Below, piece after piece: positions 22,870 to 35,320 of a DNA stretch of 64,000 bases. Numbering within the stretch: the stretch's first letter is position 1; every line of letters starts with the position of its first letter. Where the stretch lies: NCBI GenBank assembly GCA_014529385.2, contig CM043960.1:39161281-39225280 (forward strand), in the 5' to 3' direction. Position numbers and translations under genes: made by a program. A model generated the notes under the pieces. It saw nothing but the letters and a program-made list of their open reading frames with translations, was not told the DNA's origin and did no database searches. The DNA is from Adiantum capillus-veneris (taxonomy: Eukaryota; Streptophyta; Polypodiopsida; Polypodiales; Pteridaceae).

Positions 22870-25800
22870 TGAGTGCGTGAAAGCATGCAAGTGCATGCAA
22901 AGTTGAGGAAGATGGAAAAGAAGCCGAACTCAGAGCCGACCGCGGGTAACCGCCCTAAGTCGGGAAGGGGGGACAGGTCGAGCAGAGCTGATTTGCATGC
23001 TGTGGGCATCGTTGAGGTCGCCCAGGGAAGCCAGGCACAAATCGACACTACGCGAGGAGCATGTGACCATCACAGGCGGACTGCCTTGTCTTCGCCTCCC
23101 TCGCGGCTCTGCCTATCGTCGCCATAGCCAGTAAGTTCACATTTTTATATTTTTTTTCTTACTTTGGGCGCCCTAATTCGGGCACCCTCCCCTCCCAAGG
23201 GCAGGGCCCCGCGATCATGGAGATCCATGGCTGCCATGGCTCCAGACGGCAATGAGATTCAAGGTACAATCTCGACGATGACAGGGGAAGATCGACCATA
23301 ATTTTTTGCATAGTTCTTGTGCAACAAATTTACAAGTTGCCGGACGGACTTGCAATGGTACATGCAGAGTGTAAGCCATGCTTATACGGAGGCATGGTTT
23401 CCCACTGCGCCATGGATTGCCCATTTAATGCGAGGCATTATTAGGGGACACCGATTGCTTTTGCATGGCATCCGATGACTCTCAGTCAATGGGTATAAGG
23501 CACGGCAAGGCCGCTCATCACTTGAATCTATTGTTGGCCATGCGGCTGGCAAGGCAAGTCACGTCGAGTGAATCCTGAGGTACGCAATATATTTCAATTT
23601 TGTTGTTACTTTCTTCGCAAATATGTTGCATTCCGGCACAAGCACGGGTTGTGCCAACGATGTTATTATCACCTTTGCATCCAAGCATGGCTTGTCATAG
23701 GCATAATAACCCAGCAAGGCTGGACTCTACGAAGGTTTTATTTTGCCAACTTTGACTGTCCCACGACCCATGATTGATTTCAAGACAAACATCCAGCATG
23801 CCTTGACTTTGTTCATCGCTTACGAAGCGTCTTCTCCGGATGGAGAAAGTATCACTTTTGCTGCATAGCTCCCACATTCATCCGAGATGCGTGTGTGAAG
23901 CACGAGCACGGCTTGTGAGAGTTATCATCAGCATAAAAAAATTGTTGCATATATTATTGGCGAAAGGTCAATGATTCCTTGCAAACCTGTATCAAGCATG
24001 GCTTGGATACACAACGACCTCGACAGCACGCTTGTCGGAGGAGGTTAATTGGCAAAATGTCTGGCCAAGGGCTAGACAAGACTACTCAGACCTCGTGAAG
24101 ATCTGCACGGCTTGTACCTCGACTTGATGAAAGCTACAAAATTGTTCGGCATGGCCGACTCTTTGCCGGACGGACAACACTCTTTTTTTCGATGACTAGG
24201 GCAGCCGACAGCGGCTCACATGATCGGCATGGCCGACTCACTGTCATCGTTTCTTGAAATCGACGGTAGGATTCGTCGACAGGAGTACTTTATGAGATCT
24301 ACAAGTAGACAAGGTCTATTGGTTGTGAATGATCGACAAGGTTGACTTTCTTTGATATGACGATTTGTTGCACTTTTCTTGTTTGATTCATTCTCAGTGT
24401 GCAGTTGTTAATTGTATGCTCGAGCACAACTCACTTGGTCTTCAACTTTTTGTTATGATCATTGAGCAAGGCTCATTAAGTGCATACACCATTGTGGTGT
24501 TGAGTACACCACTCCAGAGTTAACCCTTGTGACTTTTTATAATGCATGGCATGTATCTACTTACAAGGGCAATGTTCGAAGCAAGGCTTCTCTTTATGCA
24601 TCTTGCATAGTGACTCACCACGTTTGGCATATGCTATGAGCATACAAACTTGGGAAGGCTTTGGCAAACAGTTTACAGATTATTTCATTTCGTATACGAC
24701 GGATGTATATGATACAAGAGGGCGTATATCCATATGCGACAACTCTTTCTCGCACGGTCGGTTTGGCTATGAGCCACCTTTACGCGAGCAACAACTACCA
24801 GGTTAGCCAAGTTTAAGTTTTTCTTGTTTTTTCCATGTTTCCACTTTGCTTGGGAATTACTAACATTGTGTAAATCAAAGTGCTTTGGCAATTTTACATG
24901 AAGCAAGGCTTCTCCCTTGTGCCAAGGAACTGCCCAATGACTTGTTATCAAGGGCCGTGGCACACAAGTTTGACAAAACTGGCAAAATAAGGAATATCAC
25001 CTCACAGAATTCCTCCTAGTTTCGATTGTGCAAGGCACTTATGGTTGTGGCTCTCACGTTTGAGGCCATCACTTTTGCCAAGGGCTTAAAATTATGTATG
25101 CACGGCATGCTAGCTAGGTGGATTCAATTCTACCGCCACAGGAAACACGCTTCCGCTCTCACACCAGACACTTTGTCAAGGTCAAGATACGTTCTGGATT
25201 GTTTTTGGGTTGCTGTCAACATACAACAACACTTATTTCACAGGAAAAGTGCCAATGCTAAGTCATTTTCATACAATCACGACCCCTGTAAGTAAGGTAG
25301 GTCAAGATGTGGTTGTGTTTTTCTGTTACCTCCCTCAATGAGCCAGTCATATTGGACAATTGTGGAATGCTTATACGATAAGCTGCAAGTCAGGCATAAG
25401 ATGCGTATTGGGCACACACTCTAAAAACTTAAGGAAAGTTCCTTAGCCCAACATGCTCTTCTTCTCTCTTTCTCTCTCTCTTTAAGGGAAAAATGAAAAA
25501 TCTTATGAGAAGCTTTTGATATGTGTTTTGCTCATGAGTCAGCTTGAGCTAAGGTGCTCTAACTCTCAGCTAACACATGGCTAAGATGCTACTCAAATCG
25601 TCTTCATCGGTTTGTCCGCTGAACACTAATTTGCACAAGGGCTATGAGCCACACCGGCTAAGAGCCATTGTCAGGCCAAGGGTAAGACCCAACTATTGGC
25701 ATTCTTTGGGTGATTGTTCTCAAGATTGAACAGATCTACCCAGAGGAGTATACATCGACGTTAATGGACAAGCAAGAGTCTTGTCATTACAGATGTTTAG

Positions 25801-27230
25801 GGTGTCATTTTTGCACTACATGTTTTCAGTGCGACACTCAAGTTGAGTTTTTGATAATCTTCAACTCACAGCCGCAGCCGCTGATCTCTACAATGGAGTA
25901 TAGATGCAGCAATTAGTTCCGACAGCATGGCTGTCCATAAGAGCTAAGCAGTTCACTTGTGTGGATTCCCTGCTCTCTCTACGGAGTGTCTATGGACATA
26001 TTGTTTGGGGTACGACCCGGCGGGTGACTACTAAATCACCCCATAGGCATTGAGGATCACAGTTTGATCTCTCCCAGTTATACTTTCAAGGAAAGAATTC
26101 CGCAATCTACCACACGGTAGCGGACGAATTCAACTTTTTGAGTTGATTCCAATCATTATGACATGGTTAACTATGTTAGTTACCGTTACCTACTAGTTGA
26201 GCAGTTTCTACACAGGGTCTTACCAAGGGGTTTGACTACGTAGATGTTAACCAAAGGGGTGAGATTGCGCAGGCAACACCCACGGTTTCTAGTGCAAGTC
26301 GTATAACTACGCTTGAATGTTTCAAAGCCATGCAAAGGGCATGTTGGAACAGAGTATTTTGGACTGTAGTGTCCACTATACATTACGCTGTTACGAACCT
26401 AGTGTAGGGTTCGATTTGGCACATGTTGTCACATGGGATACAACATGGTCTAGGAACTCAAGGAGTTCAATTTAGCCAGTTTGGAGCATGATAATGAGGG
26501 TCCCTCTCACTCTTGTCGCAGAGTGTTTGTAGTTACCTCCACACACAAGTACCAGCTCGTACTTGATGGATGTCTCTTTTCTTGATATCCTTGTTTGAGA
26601 CATCTTCCACATGTGGGGAATATGAGTCTCTGGGACTGACACTGGCGCCAACTATCTACCAATGTGTCGCGACGAAGTCCCTAGGTGTTGGTCGCATCCA
26701 TGGATTCGACCATTTTGAGCACACAGTATCAGGAGCAATTTCAGTGGCCAGAAATTGTCGGGTACTAAGTACAAACTTGTTACGATTACAAGTGCTGTGA
26801 AACCACCTTACCGGAGGGTTGTTTCTACATATAGCTAAGTATGCTATTTACATGAGAATGTCTTCTGGTTGGTACCTAGGTGTGACCGGGTTGTCACATT
26901 CTGTTATGGTCCAAAGTCTCGTCATGGAATTGCGGTTCGGATATGTTTGTGTTAAATGCATGCACACTAGGTGTTATGGGTCCTAGTGTTTAACACAAAT
27001 TTATTCGGAGCGGCATGCAACTTCATGGACATTATTGTTTCTGCAATTTTTTGCACTGCCAGTGCAAACTCTCTTGCAGATTTAGTATGAGTTTACACCC
27101 TGCCATACAAGGTGATGGCTGCGTATGGGTGTTTGTGATCGGCTGCTTGAAACTCCAATCTGCTTTCAACCTAGTTGGTTGTCTCCATTCCATATCGAGT
27201 ATATGGCTGGATACTCAATGATTGAGTCAT
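22870..27230 (+). other. Internal region of the 5.6-kb element, no intact gene
   Basis: Only short frames. The gag-position frame (about 22894-23127) begins with KLRKMEKKPNSEPTAGNRPK and shows no capsid motif. From 23380 to 24330 the word GCA(T/C)GGCTTG and its relatives (GCATGGCCGACT) recur about ten times at irregular spacing. I could not identify reverse transcriptase or RNase H motifs here, although the position suggests decayed pol. Confidence 0.4.
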
Positions 27231-27239
27231 AGTTGTCGT

Positions 27240-27660
27240 CAGTCGTGGGCGAATGTCTATACGTGGTAGGGGGAAAGCACCTCACTCTTACTGCTTCTAT
27301 TCATCCCGCGTAGGATGGGCAATTTACAAGCATTCTATTTAGTACTAAAAGATATGCAAAGTGCATACGTTAGTAAACCACACTAAAGGATATTCTAAGT
27401 GCATACGTTAGCAAGAAGTGAAACAACTGGATTCGTTACCTTTCTGGTTTGGAGTTTGCTTCATATGATGAAAGGCATGTTACAGCTAGTTTTAGTCTCT
27501 ACCTGTTATTCTCAAGTTATCAACCTTAATCATCAGTTTGGATGAGGTTGACTATTGGCAAGAAACCACAGCAAGTCAAGGACTTGGTTGCTGCTGATGA
27601 GTATGTCAGCATAGTACTTTCATGGAAAGATGAGCCGAGGTTATATTACACATTCCAATA
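27240..27660 (+). pseudogene. Decayed Ty3/gypsy integrase
   Basis: In one frame the sequence gives GKHLTLTASIHPA, a stop, DGQFTS, then TLKDILSAYVSKK, a stop, NNWIRYLSGLEFASYDERHV, TASFSLYLLFSSYQP, followed by PQQVKDLVAADEYV. This follows the order of the Ty3/gypsy integrase core (G..L..T.SYHPQTDGQTE...LED.LR.YV....WD.YL...EFAYN...H..TG.SPF...YG..P). Stops and shifts abolish function. It shows that the element descends from an autonomous Ty3/gypsy retrotransposon. Confidence 0.7.
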
Positions 27661-27819
27661 TCTTCAGAAAGTCTGAAACTTGGGTATGCATTTAGACACC
27701 TCTTAGTTGTGATAACTCGTTTAGCATTCTCAAGTGAGTTCTAAATGGAGCCTTCACTCTCTTTTGATTATGGGTCGGTTAACCAAGACGGTTGCATAGG
27801 GACAACAATGTGGAAAATC

Positions 27820-27980
27820 AAGATGTTACTCTTGATTTCATTGAACCTCCCAATGAACCGGGTTCCGATTCAACGAACCGTTGGATCCATGAGGGATGCC
27901 ATGGTGGAAAACATTAGTGTTATTATGAAGATACCACCACTTGTGTTTTCGAGGACGAAAACGCTTCTCCAAGGGGGGAG
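27820..27980 (+). pseudogene. Pol C-terminal remnant running into the polypurine tract
   Basis: The frame NQDVTLDFIEPPNEPGSDST continues through RWIHEGCHGG and, past one stop, ends CVFEDENASPRGE with a stop exactly at the 3' LTR. Plant Ty3/gypsy pol ORFs commonly end with such an acidic E-D-E/G...G-E motif just before the polypurine tract. Confidence 0.55.
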
Positions 27981-27983
27981 TAA
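27971..27983 (+). other. Polypurine tract
   Basis: AAGGGGGGAGTAA immediately before the 3' LTR; the usual primer for plus-strand DNA synthesis. Confidence 0.9.
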
Positions 27984-28136
27984 TGTCATGCCAAGGGTAG
28001 GACTAGACGGGCACGGCCCGGGCAATGTGCCGGACACACATGCAGTAAAGGGGTCTATATATAGAAGAGGGCCAGGGGCCTATATATAGGATGGTTGGGA
28101 GGTTATTCGCATGTCGGTCTACCCGTTGGTCTCACA
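27984..28136 (+). repeat. 3' LTR (153 bp)
   Basis: Near-identical to 22558-22710; followed by the target duplication GTTTG. Confidence 0.95.
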
Positions 28137-28510
28137 GTTTGAGGCCTTGGAACTGAGGCCGGGGATGGTTAATGCTTTTACAAAGTTTATGTTATGCTTG
28201 TGATGCATGAAGCTTTCCATATTCATAGCATCACTAAGGTCACAAGGGATACAAAGATTGTATTATACCAAGTCTCTCTTTATGGGAGAATCTATAATAC
28301 AAAAGCCTATTGGAGGGGGGACCGGCTCCACATAAATCCGGTCCTCAACTATTATCAAGTTCTCTAATTCTCCTTTCTCTCTTGCAAAAGTATTGTTCAT
28401 GCCAAGTTAATTAAGTATAATGGTTATGTTGCTACCTCTAATTAAGTTTACCTTCTATGTTCTCAAAGTAGTCTCACAAAAATACTCTCTTTAATTCTCC
28501 TAATTCCGCT
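28137..28510 (+). repeat. Right part of the split Ty3-type LTR
   Basis: Contains TATAATACAAAAGCCTATTG, then GACCGGCTCC and ATCCGGTCCTCAACT, then GTATTGTTCATGCC, all in the order found on the minus strand of 2145-2480. It ends somewhere near 28480-28510. Together with 22415-22557 it forms one old LTR (solo, or of a broken element). Confidence 0.7.
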
Positions 28511-28529
28511 ATTCTCAAAGTTCATGGAC

Positions 28530-30350
28530 CATTTCCATTACAATAAACACCTCACTTTTTTGCTTCATGAAATAGACCCATAACTTCCTTGTATGGTCAT
28601 TAATGAAATTCACATAGTCCTTGCATCCACCCATAGACGTAGTCTTTGTCGAATCCCATTATCTATATATACTAATTCCAATACATTCCTCCTTACATGA
28701 TTTTCATGAGGAAATGATGCTTTTGCCTGCTTACTAAACTGACGAGCTTCACAAATTCTCTGCATTTCAACAACTTTAAAACCTAGCAAACCTATAACCA
28801 TATCTTTATTTTGCATTGTCTTTAGAATTTTAAATTTTACATGACCAGTGCATTTTGTGCTAGATTTCAATATCTACAACAACTCTTGCACCTTGTGCAA
28901 ACATGGCAGTATTCACCTTGGACACATTTACATCCAAAGTAAACATTCTGCCCACTTTCTTTCCCTGCATAACCAACCTTCCATTCTTCTTATGCTCTTT
29001 GACAAAGAGACAATTGAGTTGAACTTGACTTGCAAACCCTGTTCAACCATCTACCCAATAGAAACCAAATTCTTTGTGTAGTACATCAACTAGGTACTTT
29101 ACTTGACCATCTATCATAGACAAAGGTACATTTCATATATACATACTGGTATGTGCAATATCATTCCCAATTTGTACATAGCTAGGACTCTGCAAAGACC
29201 GCATTTCCTTGAACCACTCACCATGATTGGTTATGTGATTTCATGCACTTGATCCACATACCAAACATTATCACCTGAATTTTCCATATTTGCAGACAAA
29301 GTATTTAACATGTGTTGCACCAACAAATAGCCTCTCACACTCATCTTCATTCTTGCTAGTGATTGCAAAATTATTTTGTTGTCTCCTATCTGGAAAGTCA
29401 CGTTCAAAGTGAGTGTCTCCTACAACCCAACATACAACATTCCCATGTTGACTTGTATTGTTATGCTCCACATCACCATGACCTCTTGGGCTCCCCCTAC
29501 CTTGGAAATTTTCTTGATCACCTATGTTTTATCTTTAAAAGTTTTTTTGATGTTGCGCTTGGTTGTTGCATCCTTTACAACCACCACCTTGACCTATACC
29601 GCATTCAAAATTATTTATGCCCTATGTAGATGACAATTACTCAAGTTCTTTCTCTTCCATAGTCAACAAGGATACTAAATTTGTAAATATTAGAATATTG
29701 TCTCAAATGTGGATACTAGTTTTAAATTGTTTGCATTCTGGACCTAACCCTTGTAGACATGCTTCCACCTCATCATCATCTTCAAATGTAACACCAATTG
29801 ATGCAAGGGACTCACATACGTTCTCTATCTTAAATTGTTTATATTCTGGACCTAACCTCATAGACATGCTTCCACCTTATCATCATCTTGAAAGGTAACA
29901 CCAATTGATACAAGGGACTCACATGCGTTCTCTATCTTTAGTGAATAGCCATTGATAGACACGTTTTTCTTCTGCTATGTATTCAGCTCAGTCTTCAACT
30001 GCAGCTTTCTTGCTTTTGTGTTGGTCATCAATCCAATGACAGTAAGGTGTCCTAAGCCTCCTTTGTGGTGTGAGCATCTTGTATGTGACCAATCATAGTA
30101 TCTTCCATACTCACAAAAAGCCAATACATGACCTTTCAAGCTTCTTCGTTCCAATCCTTAAAGTCCTTTCTTTGCATAGTAGTTGCACCTTTCTCTGGTA
30201 ACGGTGGTTTTAACTCATGCTCTCTATCAATGTAATCCCAATAGCATTTACCCATAAGGAAATTGGTCTAAGCATGGAAGTTGTTTTTGTATACCTTCTC
30301 TCGCTGACAGTCTGGTTAAGTACCTCTTGTAGTGAATCTTTCAAAGGGAT
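28530..30350 (-). pseudogene. Ty1/copia gag, zinc knuckle, protease and pre-integrase remnant
   Basis: On the minus strand, about 30350-29620 corresponds to the copia gag (UBN2-like) region. 29471-29271 contains a degenerate zinc knuckle (CWVVGDTHFERDFP for C-W-x2-G-x2-H-x4-C-P). 29270-29130 gives ITNHGEWFKEM and YVQIGNDIAHTSM, a decayed copia protease region. 28870-28610 (KCTGHVKFKILKTMQNKDMV, then ICEARQFSKQAKASFPHEN and LELVYIDNG) is the GAG-pre-integrase domain, whose usual H-x-R-x-G-H, C-x2-C and LELVHSD are recognisable. Frameshifts and stops throughout. The integrase core is absent at 28530, where the split LTR begins. Confidence 0.75.
29716..29936 (-). repeat. Tandem duplication of about 108 bp in copia gag
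   Basis: Two adjacent copies share TCTGGACCTAACC, AGACATGCTTCCACCT, ATCATCATCTT, GTAACACCAATTGAT.CA and AGGGACTCACAT.CGTTCTC. It lies in the middle of the gag remnant. Confidence 0.85.
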
Positions 30351-31560
30351 TTTATAATATTAAATAGATACAACCACATTTTGCCACCATTTAGTGCATT
30401 TATGTATATTCCACATTGTATTACAATGTTCAACTATCCATAGTGATGATTGCAATTTTGTATATGCTTGCTTGGCTAATATGGAGAACATAGAATATCC
30501 ATAAATATAGCAATCTCAAAGTCTATCCTCTTCAAAAAGTGAATGGAATGTTAGGAAGCAACAATATAAAAAATAAATTGCCATATGTGTTTGTATTGCG
30601 TATGAAGACCCTATTGAATGAAAGAATGTTCCCATGGAAGTCAATAGCATCCAAGATCAAACCAATGCTTTTTGTGAAAGAAAATAAGTGAAATGAGAAG
30701 AGCGTTGCACCAATGATTCATAGAACACCATGCTCCAATGTATACTTTCAAGTGTGAGAGAAATGCCTTGATGTCCCTCTCTACTATGCCAAGATAATTG
30801 CCCAGGAGATTCACTATGTATTTTTGTGTGGTACTACATGAGTGCACAAGAGGGGGGATTTTGGACATCACACATAAGCGTATACAATAGGGGGTGGCCC
30901 CCTATTATCTCATGCCTATATGGTATGTATTGGGGGGTTTGGGGTGGTGGGGGGTTGTTGAGTATTAAGAATTAGAGATTCTTATTCTTAAGGGTGTTCT
31001 AGCTATACCAATGATATACATACAGTTGTGGAAACCTAAGTTCTAAAAGAACATTCATTTGTAGCATGAAAGTGATTTGAAGAGACAAAGAAATCTCTCT
31101 CTCTCTCTATACACACTAAAGTCTAGTTACTATCTAAGTTTAAGGTCTTATCTGCACTAAAGGCTTGATTTTTGCCCACCTGGACCGCTTAGCACCAACT
31201 GCTTGAAGAAAACCATTTTCTTGGTTATGTTCTTTAATGGAAAACTAGCTAAACAATCGGGATTTATGCTTAAATCTACGACATTTGTCAAGATTTAGTT
31301 AACGAACAACTAGTGAGACAACCAAGATTTATAATCGGGTACTTGTGAACACCTTGTTTAATTCATATATAAGGTTCTTTTGATACCATATATAAGGCTT
31401 GTCACACAAAGCATTGTTTTGCGAAATCGTTTTTTATGAAACATTGGTTTACTTGCGTGTGATGTGTCTTTCGTTCTACTCTTTTAATGCAACAAAATTT
31501 TAATAAGCCTTGTAAATACATTCTATGTGGAAAATAATTTATACTTTTTTGTGTATTCAT
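30351..31560. other. No recognisable gene
   Basis: AT-rich. A small perfect palindrome AATAGGGGGTGGCCCCCTATT occurs near 30888-30908, and a (CT)n tract near 31096. A possible leader of the gene remnant that follows. Confidence 0.35.
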
Positions 31561-31566
31561 GTCATG

Positions 31567-34300
31567 TTACAGACAAGAGAATACTAGTATGCTCTTAAAG
31601 AGATTGGCATTCACTTGCATGAAGGGACAAGTCAAAAAATATACTTCGATTTTGTATCTGGGAGAGAGGGAATTACCTATAGGGAGTTGAGAGAGGAGAA
31701 AGAGTCTGGTGGTCTGGTATCAAGGGAGTATAGATTCTTGGGTGGCTCCAAGATGCTACCCATAAGCAAAAAAAAAAAAAGTGATGATGTCACAATTGAG
31801 TATAATTTTGACATTGGATCCCCTTCAAAGCATCCTAGGCTTGATTCTAGTGGTGGATCAAATGAAAATAATACAAGATCCCCAATTTCTCAACCAACAA
31901 GTGAGACACTATACTTTAGTACTTCAAAGAATGCTTGCTTTAAAGAAAGGACAGGGACTTCATCTTAACAGCTCCCCTGCTGCTCGCTCTGACATAAGAA
32001 AGGGGATGCAAGATGTACAAAATGCCAAGGAGAAGTTGCCTTTTAAGGGGCAAGCCGATAGGTTTTCTTTCGTGTCCAAATTCGATGGGAGAAGTGTCAA
32101 TTTTCTTATGGTCAAGGAGAAGGTATGGTTTGCAACTACAACAACGCTTGTCATTTATGTGAATTGAAGTTTTGTTTTTAATAGAATTATTGGTTTTATT
32201 AGAAAATTAAACACTCTTGACATTGTGCTAGGGATTTTGGCACAAAATACATTTGGCAACAAAATTGTGGATCTAAACTAGATGATAATAGAGGGGGTGC
32301 ATATTGATACTTTGAGCCAAACGCAAGGGTGTTGTTAGAGTTGGGACAAGTCTTGGTTGATATCTTTAAAATCTTTTGCCACACAGATTGTAGATGAGTA
32401 AATGTCTTGTGGGAGTGTCATTTAATGGGCCAATGTGTAATCACTGTGCCGCCATTCCCAAGGAGCGAGATTTTTGCATGTGTTTTGACAGACATATCAA
32501 TAGTTTGCAGAGGTCTTCAAGATGCAAGTCTTGGTAGACGATTGGATTACATAACCAAATTAAAGATTCTAAGAATAGCTCAAATCGAAAAGTATCTTGG
32601 TTTGAAGTCTTAAAAGCAAGTGCGGTTAACAAAAACCAAGGCTGCAGTATTTAGCATGAAAGTCAAGAACCTTCATGATAGTGTATCTGAAGCTTTGGGA
32701 AGGGGAGATGTTAGGAATTTCTATATGGCTATAGTCAATGCACATAACATTGGGTTATTTGAGGGGAGAATACCTTGTGGAGATTACTTATGGACATCTC
32801 TCAAAATATTGGAAGAAATTCTTAGGGGAAGAGATATTCTGATACAACAAAGACTCTACTCAAGGCTATCAACCTATGGGGAGGAACGAGATTGCATAAA
32901 TTTATTTCTCTAAACCTTGGTGGGCCACACATATCAACCACCATGAGGGCCATGAAAAAAATCATTTTCTATAAAACAAGTTTGAGAGAGGATATATTTC
33001 AGCATGTGGCAAAGGTCTACAGTCATCAAATGTGTAGGACCAAGATCCCATGGCCAATTGTCCCTACCATTATTTCCAAAGATGAGACTGTTATAAAGAG
33101 GATGGTAACATGGAGTCCTTGAGATGACCTTGTTGGCTTTTGTGGAAGAAATCTAGGTCACACATGTGTCAAATTTTGTGATGCTGATTGGTGAAGGTGT
33201 AGTTGGATACAACAACATTGTCGATGCATTTATAATAATGTGATGGCACATTAAGCAAGGGTTCTAATTCCAAACCCTCTCATTGATTGTCTACCAAAGC
33301 CTGCCCTTGTCATTTAGTTGACATGCAATTGGTTTGATTTTGATTTGATTAGAGCACAGTGGGATGGAGTAGCCTCATATTGGAATATGCATCTAAAAAA
33401 TATTGTGGGTCCTCTGATTGGTCATGCTTTTGATGGAGATTATCAACAAAGAAAGCTTATGAGAGAAGATTTCACTTCTCAATAGGGCAGTCAATTCTCC
33501 ATTCCCTGGAAGGGGTGGCCATTAATAGCTAGCATAAGCATGGAGATATCTCCAAATTGCATACTGTAGACTTTATTCATTATGGGAAAAAGCTAATCAA
33601 TCCTTTAGTTAATGCTTTTGAGAGACTTTTCTTAGGCAATGGTATTGCCATTTTGAATCATATAGCTTTTTTCGATCAACATTTTAAGGCTACTGGATAT
33701 GGGTTGCAAGAAGGAGATGTGAAGAGGAAGGATAGACAAAAATAGAGATTGACACGGAGATTAGTTGGACGGAAGATGCAAGCATGCGTAAAGGACTTGT
33801 GCATTGAAAGAGGATTCCAACAAGAAAGAACACTTAGAATAGAGGTGTATCTTTTGATAGTAGCTGCATATATTGATATATTTTCATCTCCAAATCTCTC
33901 GTTATTTGAGAGAGTGAAAGCTGCCAACAAGATTTTCTTGTTTTCAGGTATTCCTAGTGCTAAAACAAGACATTTTTGTATATAAATGTTGCTTATGGAA
34001 TGATCTACTTGAAGTATATTTTTTTGTATCCTCAAAACATGGTGCAATATGAAGGGAACAAATACACTTTGAAAGAGAACGTCAATAGCAAACAAGCCCT
34101 TGAGGATATCCAAATCTCTTGCCATTTTGGAGTCCGCCTTATAAAGGCGTTCAAGGAGAAGTGTCTTCAATTGGTTCGGATACTTGTGATACCTTCTTTA
34201 GAAAAGTTGGTGATATGATTAAGAGTGAGAGAAGTTATGATGGAGGTGATTTGTTGAGCAGTGCAGGGCACTAAACAAAATTGGAGAGATCTAGTCTAGG
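31567..34300 (+). pseudogene. Decayed gene of a transposase-like family (HAFDGD...RKL / FGSDTCDTFF type)
   Basis: Frames from 31615 on keep one direction. Recognisable pieces in order: FVSGREGITYRELREEKESG near 31650; RAQWDGVASYWNMHLKNIVG and HAFDGDYQQRKLMREDF (33353-33478); DFIHYGKKLINPLVNAFERL, ILNHIAFFD and EGDVKRKDRQ (33566-33745); LRIEVYLLIVAAYIDIFSSP (33833-33900); then CHFGVRLIKAFKEKC and FGSDTCDTFFRKVGDMIKSE (34120-34230). I recall this order from long, uncharacterised proteins common in transposon-rich genomes, in which an acidic residue follows H-x-x-D-G-D and another follows G-S-D-x-C; a DDE-type transposase is likely but unproven. Several stops and shifts break the frame. No terminal repeats found. 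Confidence 0.5.
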
Positions 34301-35300
34301 TCATTGCTTGTTTTTTTAGCAGCTCACTCTAAGCAAGAAAGCATATTGACTATCATGAATCATGCACATGGCATTCCAATAGCTAACCTTGGTGACTACG
34401 GGTCCGTACCTAGTGATGAGGAAATAATAAGAGGTTTAAGAGAGGGTCTATGTGAAGCAAAGAGTTTGTGTGAAATGCTAGTTATGCACAAGAATTGTTA
34501 GTCCCATGATACATGGGAGGAGGGATATCTTCAAGTTATGTTTGCCTCAAATGTGAAGGATGAGCTTTTAGATGAAGGGGATGTTTTCTCACGAGATCAA
34601 TGATGATGTTACAAAGTTAAGTACACCTATGCAATGTGAGGTGGTTGTGGCTGAGTGTGAGTTACACCACATGTTGGATTCTATCATTGATAAAGAGGAA
34701 AATATTCAGAGTCAAGTATCATCCATTGTAGAGATTGATAGCAAGCAAAGTTTCAAGAGTACCATTATGAGTCAAATAAATGGAAAACCCACACTATCTA
34801 AGGATAGAATAGCAAGAGCAAAGAGTCATGTCTATTATGAAGTGGACCAAAAAGTCAGAGTTCAAACAAGGACATCTCTTATAGTAGGTCCACAATGTGT
34901 TGTTCTATTTGAGAGCTCACCTTCTAAGGAGAACACCAGATTGGGACCTAATATGCAAAATGACCAAAAAGTCAGGCTTCAAACAGGGACATTTCTTGTA
35001 GTAGGCTTAGACTATGTCGTTCTATTTGAGAGCTCACCTTCTAAGGAGAACACGATGTAAAAGGAAAGGAAAAATTTGTAGTACTAACAAGGATGTTACT
35101 AAAGGTGCATGGTACCTAGGAAGGGTTATGTGCATGAGAAGAAATTGGGGTCTCCTATGAGGGAGACAAGATGCCCCATTGATCTTCTTGATCGGATCGA
35201 TAATGCAGAGATACATCATGCATGGTATCAGAAATCAAAGAGAAGAAGGAGCTACACATACTATCTTGTGGACAATCAGTGTGTACCCTTGGATCTATAA
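34301..35300 (+). pseudogene. C-terminal part of the same decayed gene, or a second gene, with an internal duplication
   Basis: Frames at 34304-34501, 34572-35060 and 35109-35300 follow the remnant above on the same strand. The middle one holds two copies of DQKVR(V/L)QT(R/G)T(S/F)L with VVLFESSPSKENT (34848-34935 and 34967-35054), a 119-bp direct duplication within the coding frame. The last frame contains CPIDLLDRIDNAEIHHAW. No domain recognised. Confidence 0.4.
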
Positions 35301-35320
35301 TATCTTTGTAAATTTAATGT

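Larger units (their letters stand above)
22558..28136 (+). mobile_element. Complete non-autonomous LTR retrotransposon (Ty3/gypsy-derived, decayed pol)
   Basis: Two LTRs of 153 bp (22558-22710 and 27984-28136) start TGTCATGCCAAGG and end GGTCTCACA. They differ at only two positions that I can see. The element is flanked by a perfect 5-bp target duplication GTTTG (22553-22557 and 28137-28141). A primer site TGGTATTAGAGC follows the left LTR, and a polypurine tract AAGGGGGGAG precedes the right one. Total length is 5579 bp. No intact ORF is present. A decayed Ty3 integrase is visible at 27240-27660 and a pol C-terminus just before the polypurine tract. Near-identical LTRs around a ruined coding region mean it was moved by another element's enzymes, as in LARD-type elements. 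Confidence 0.93.
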
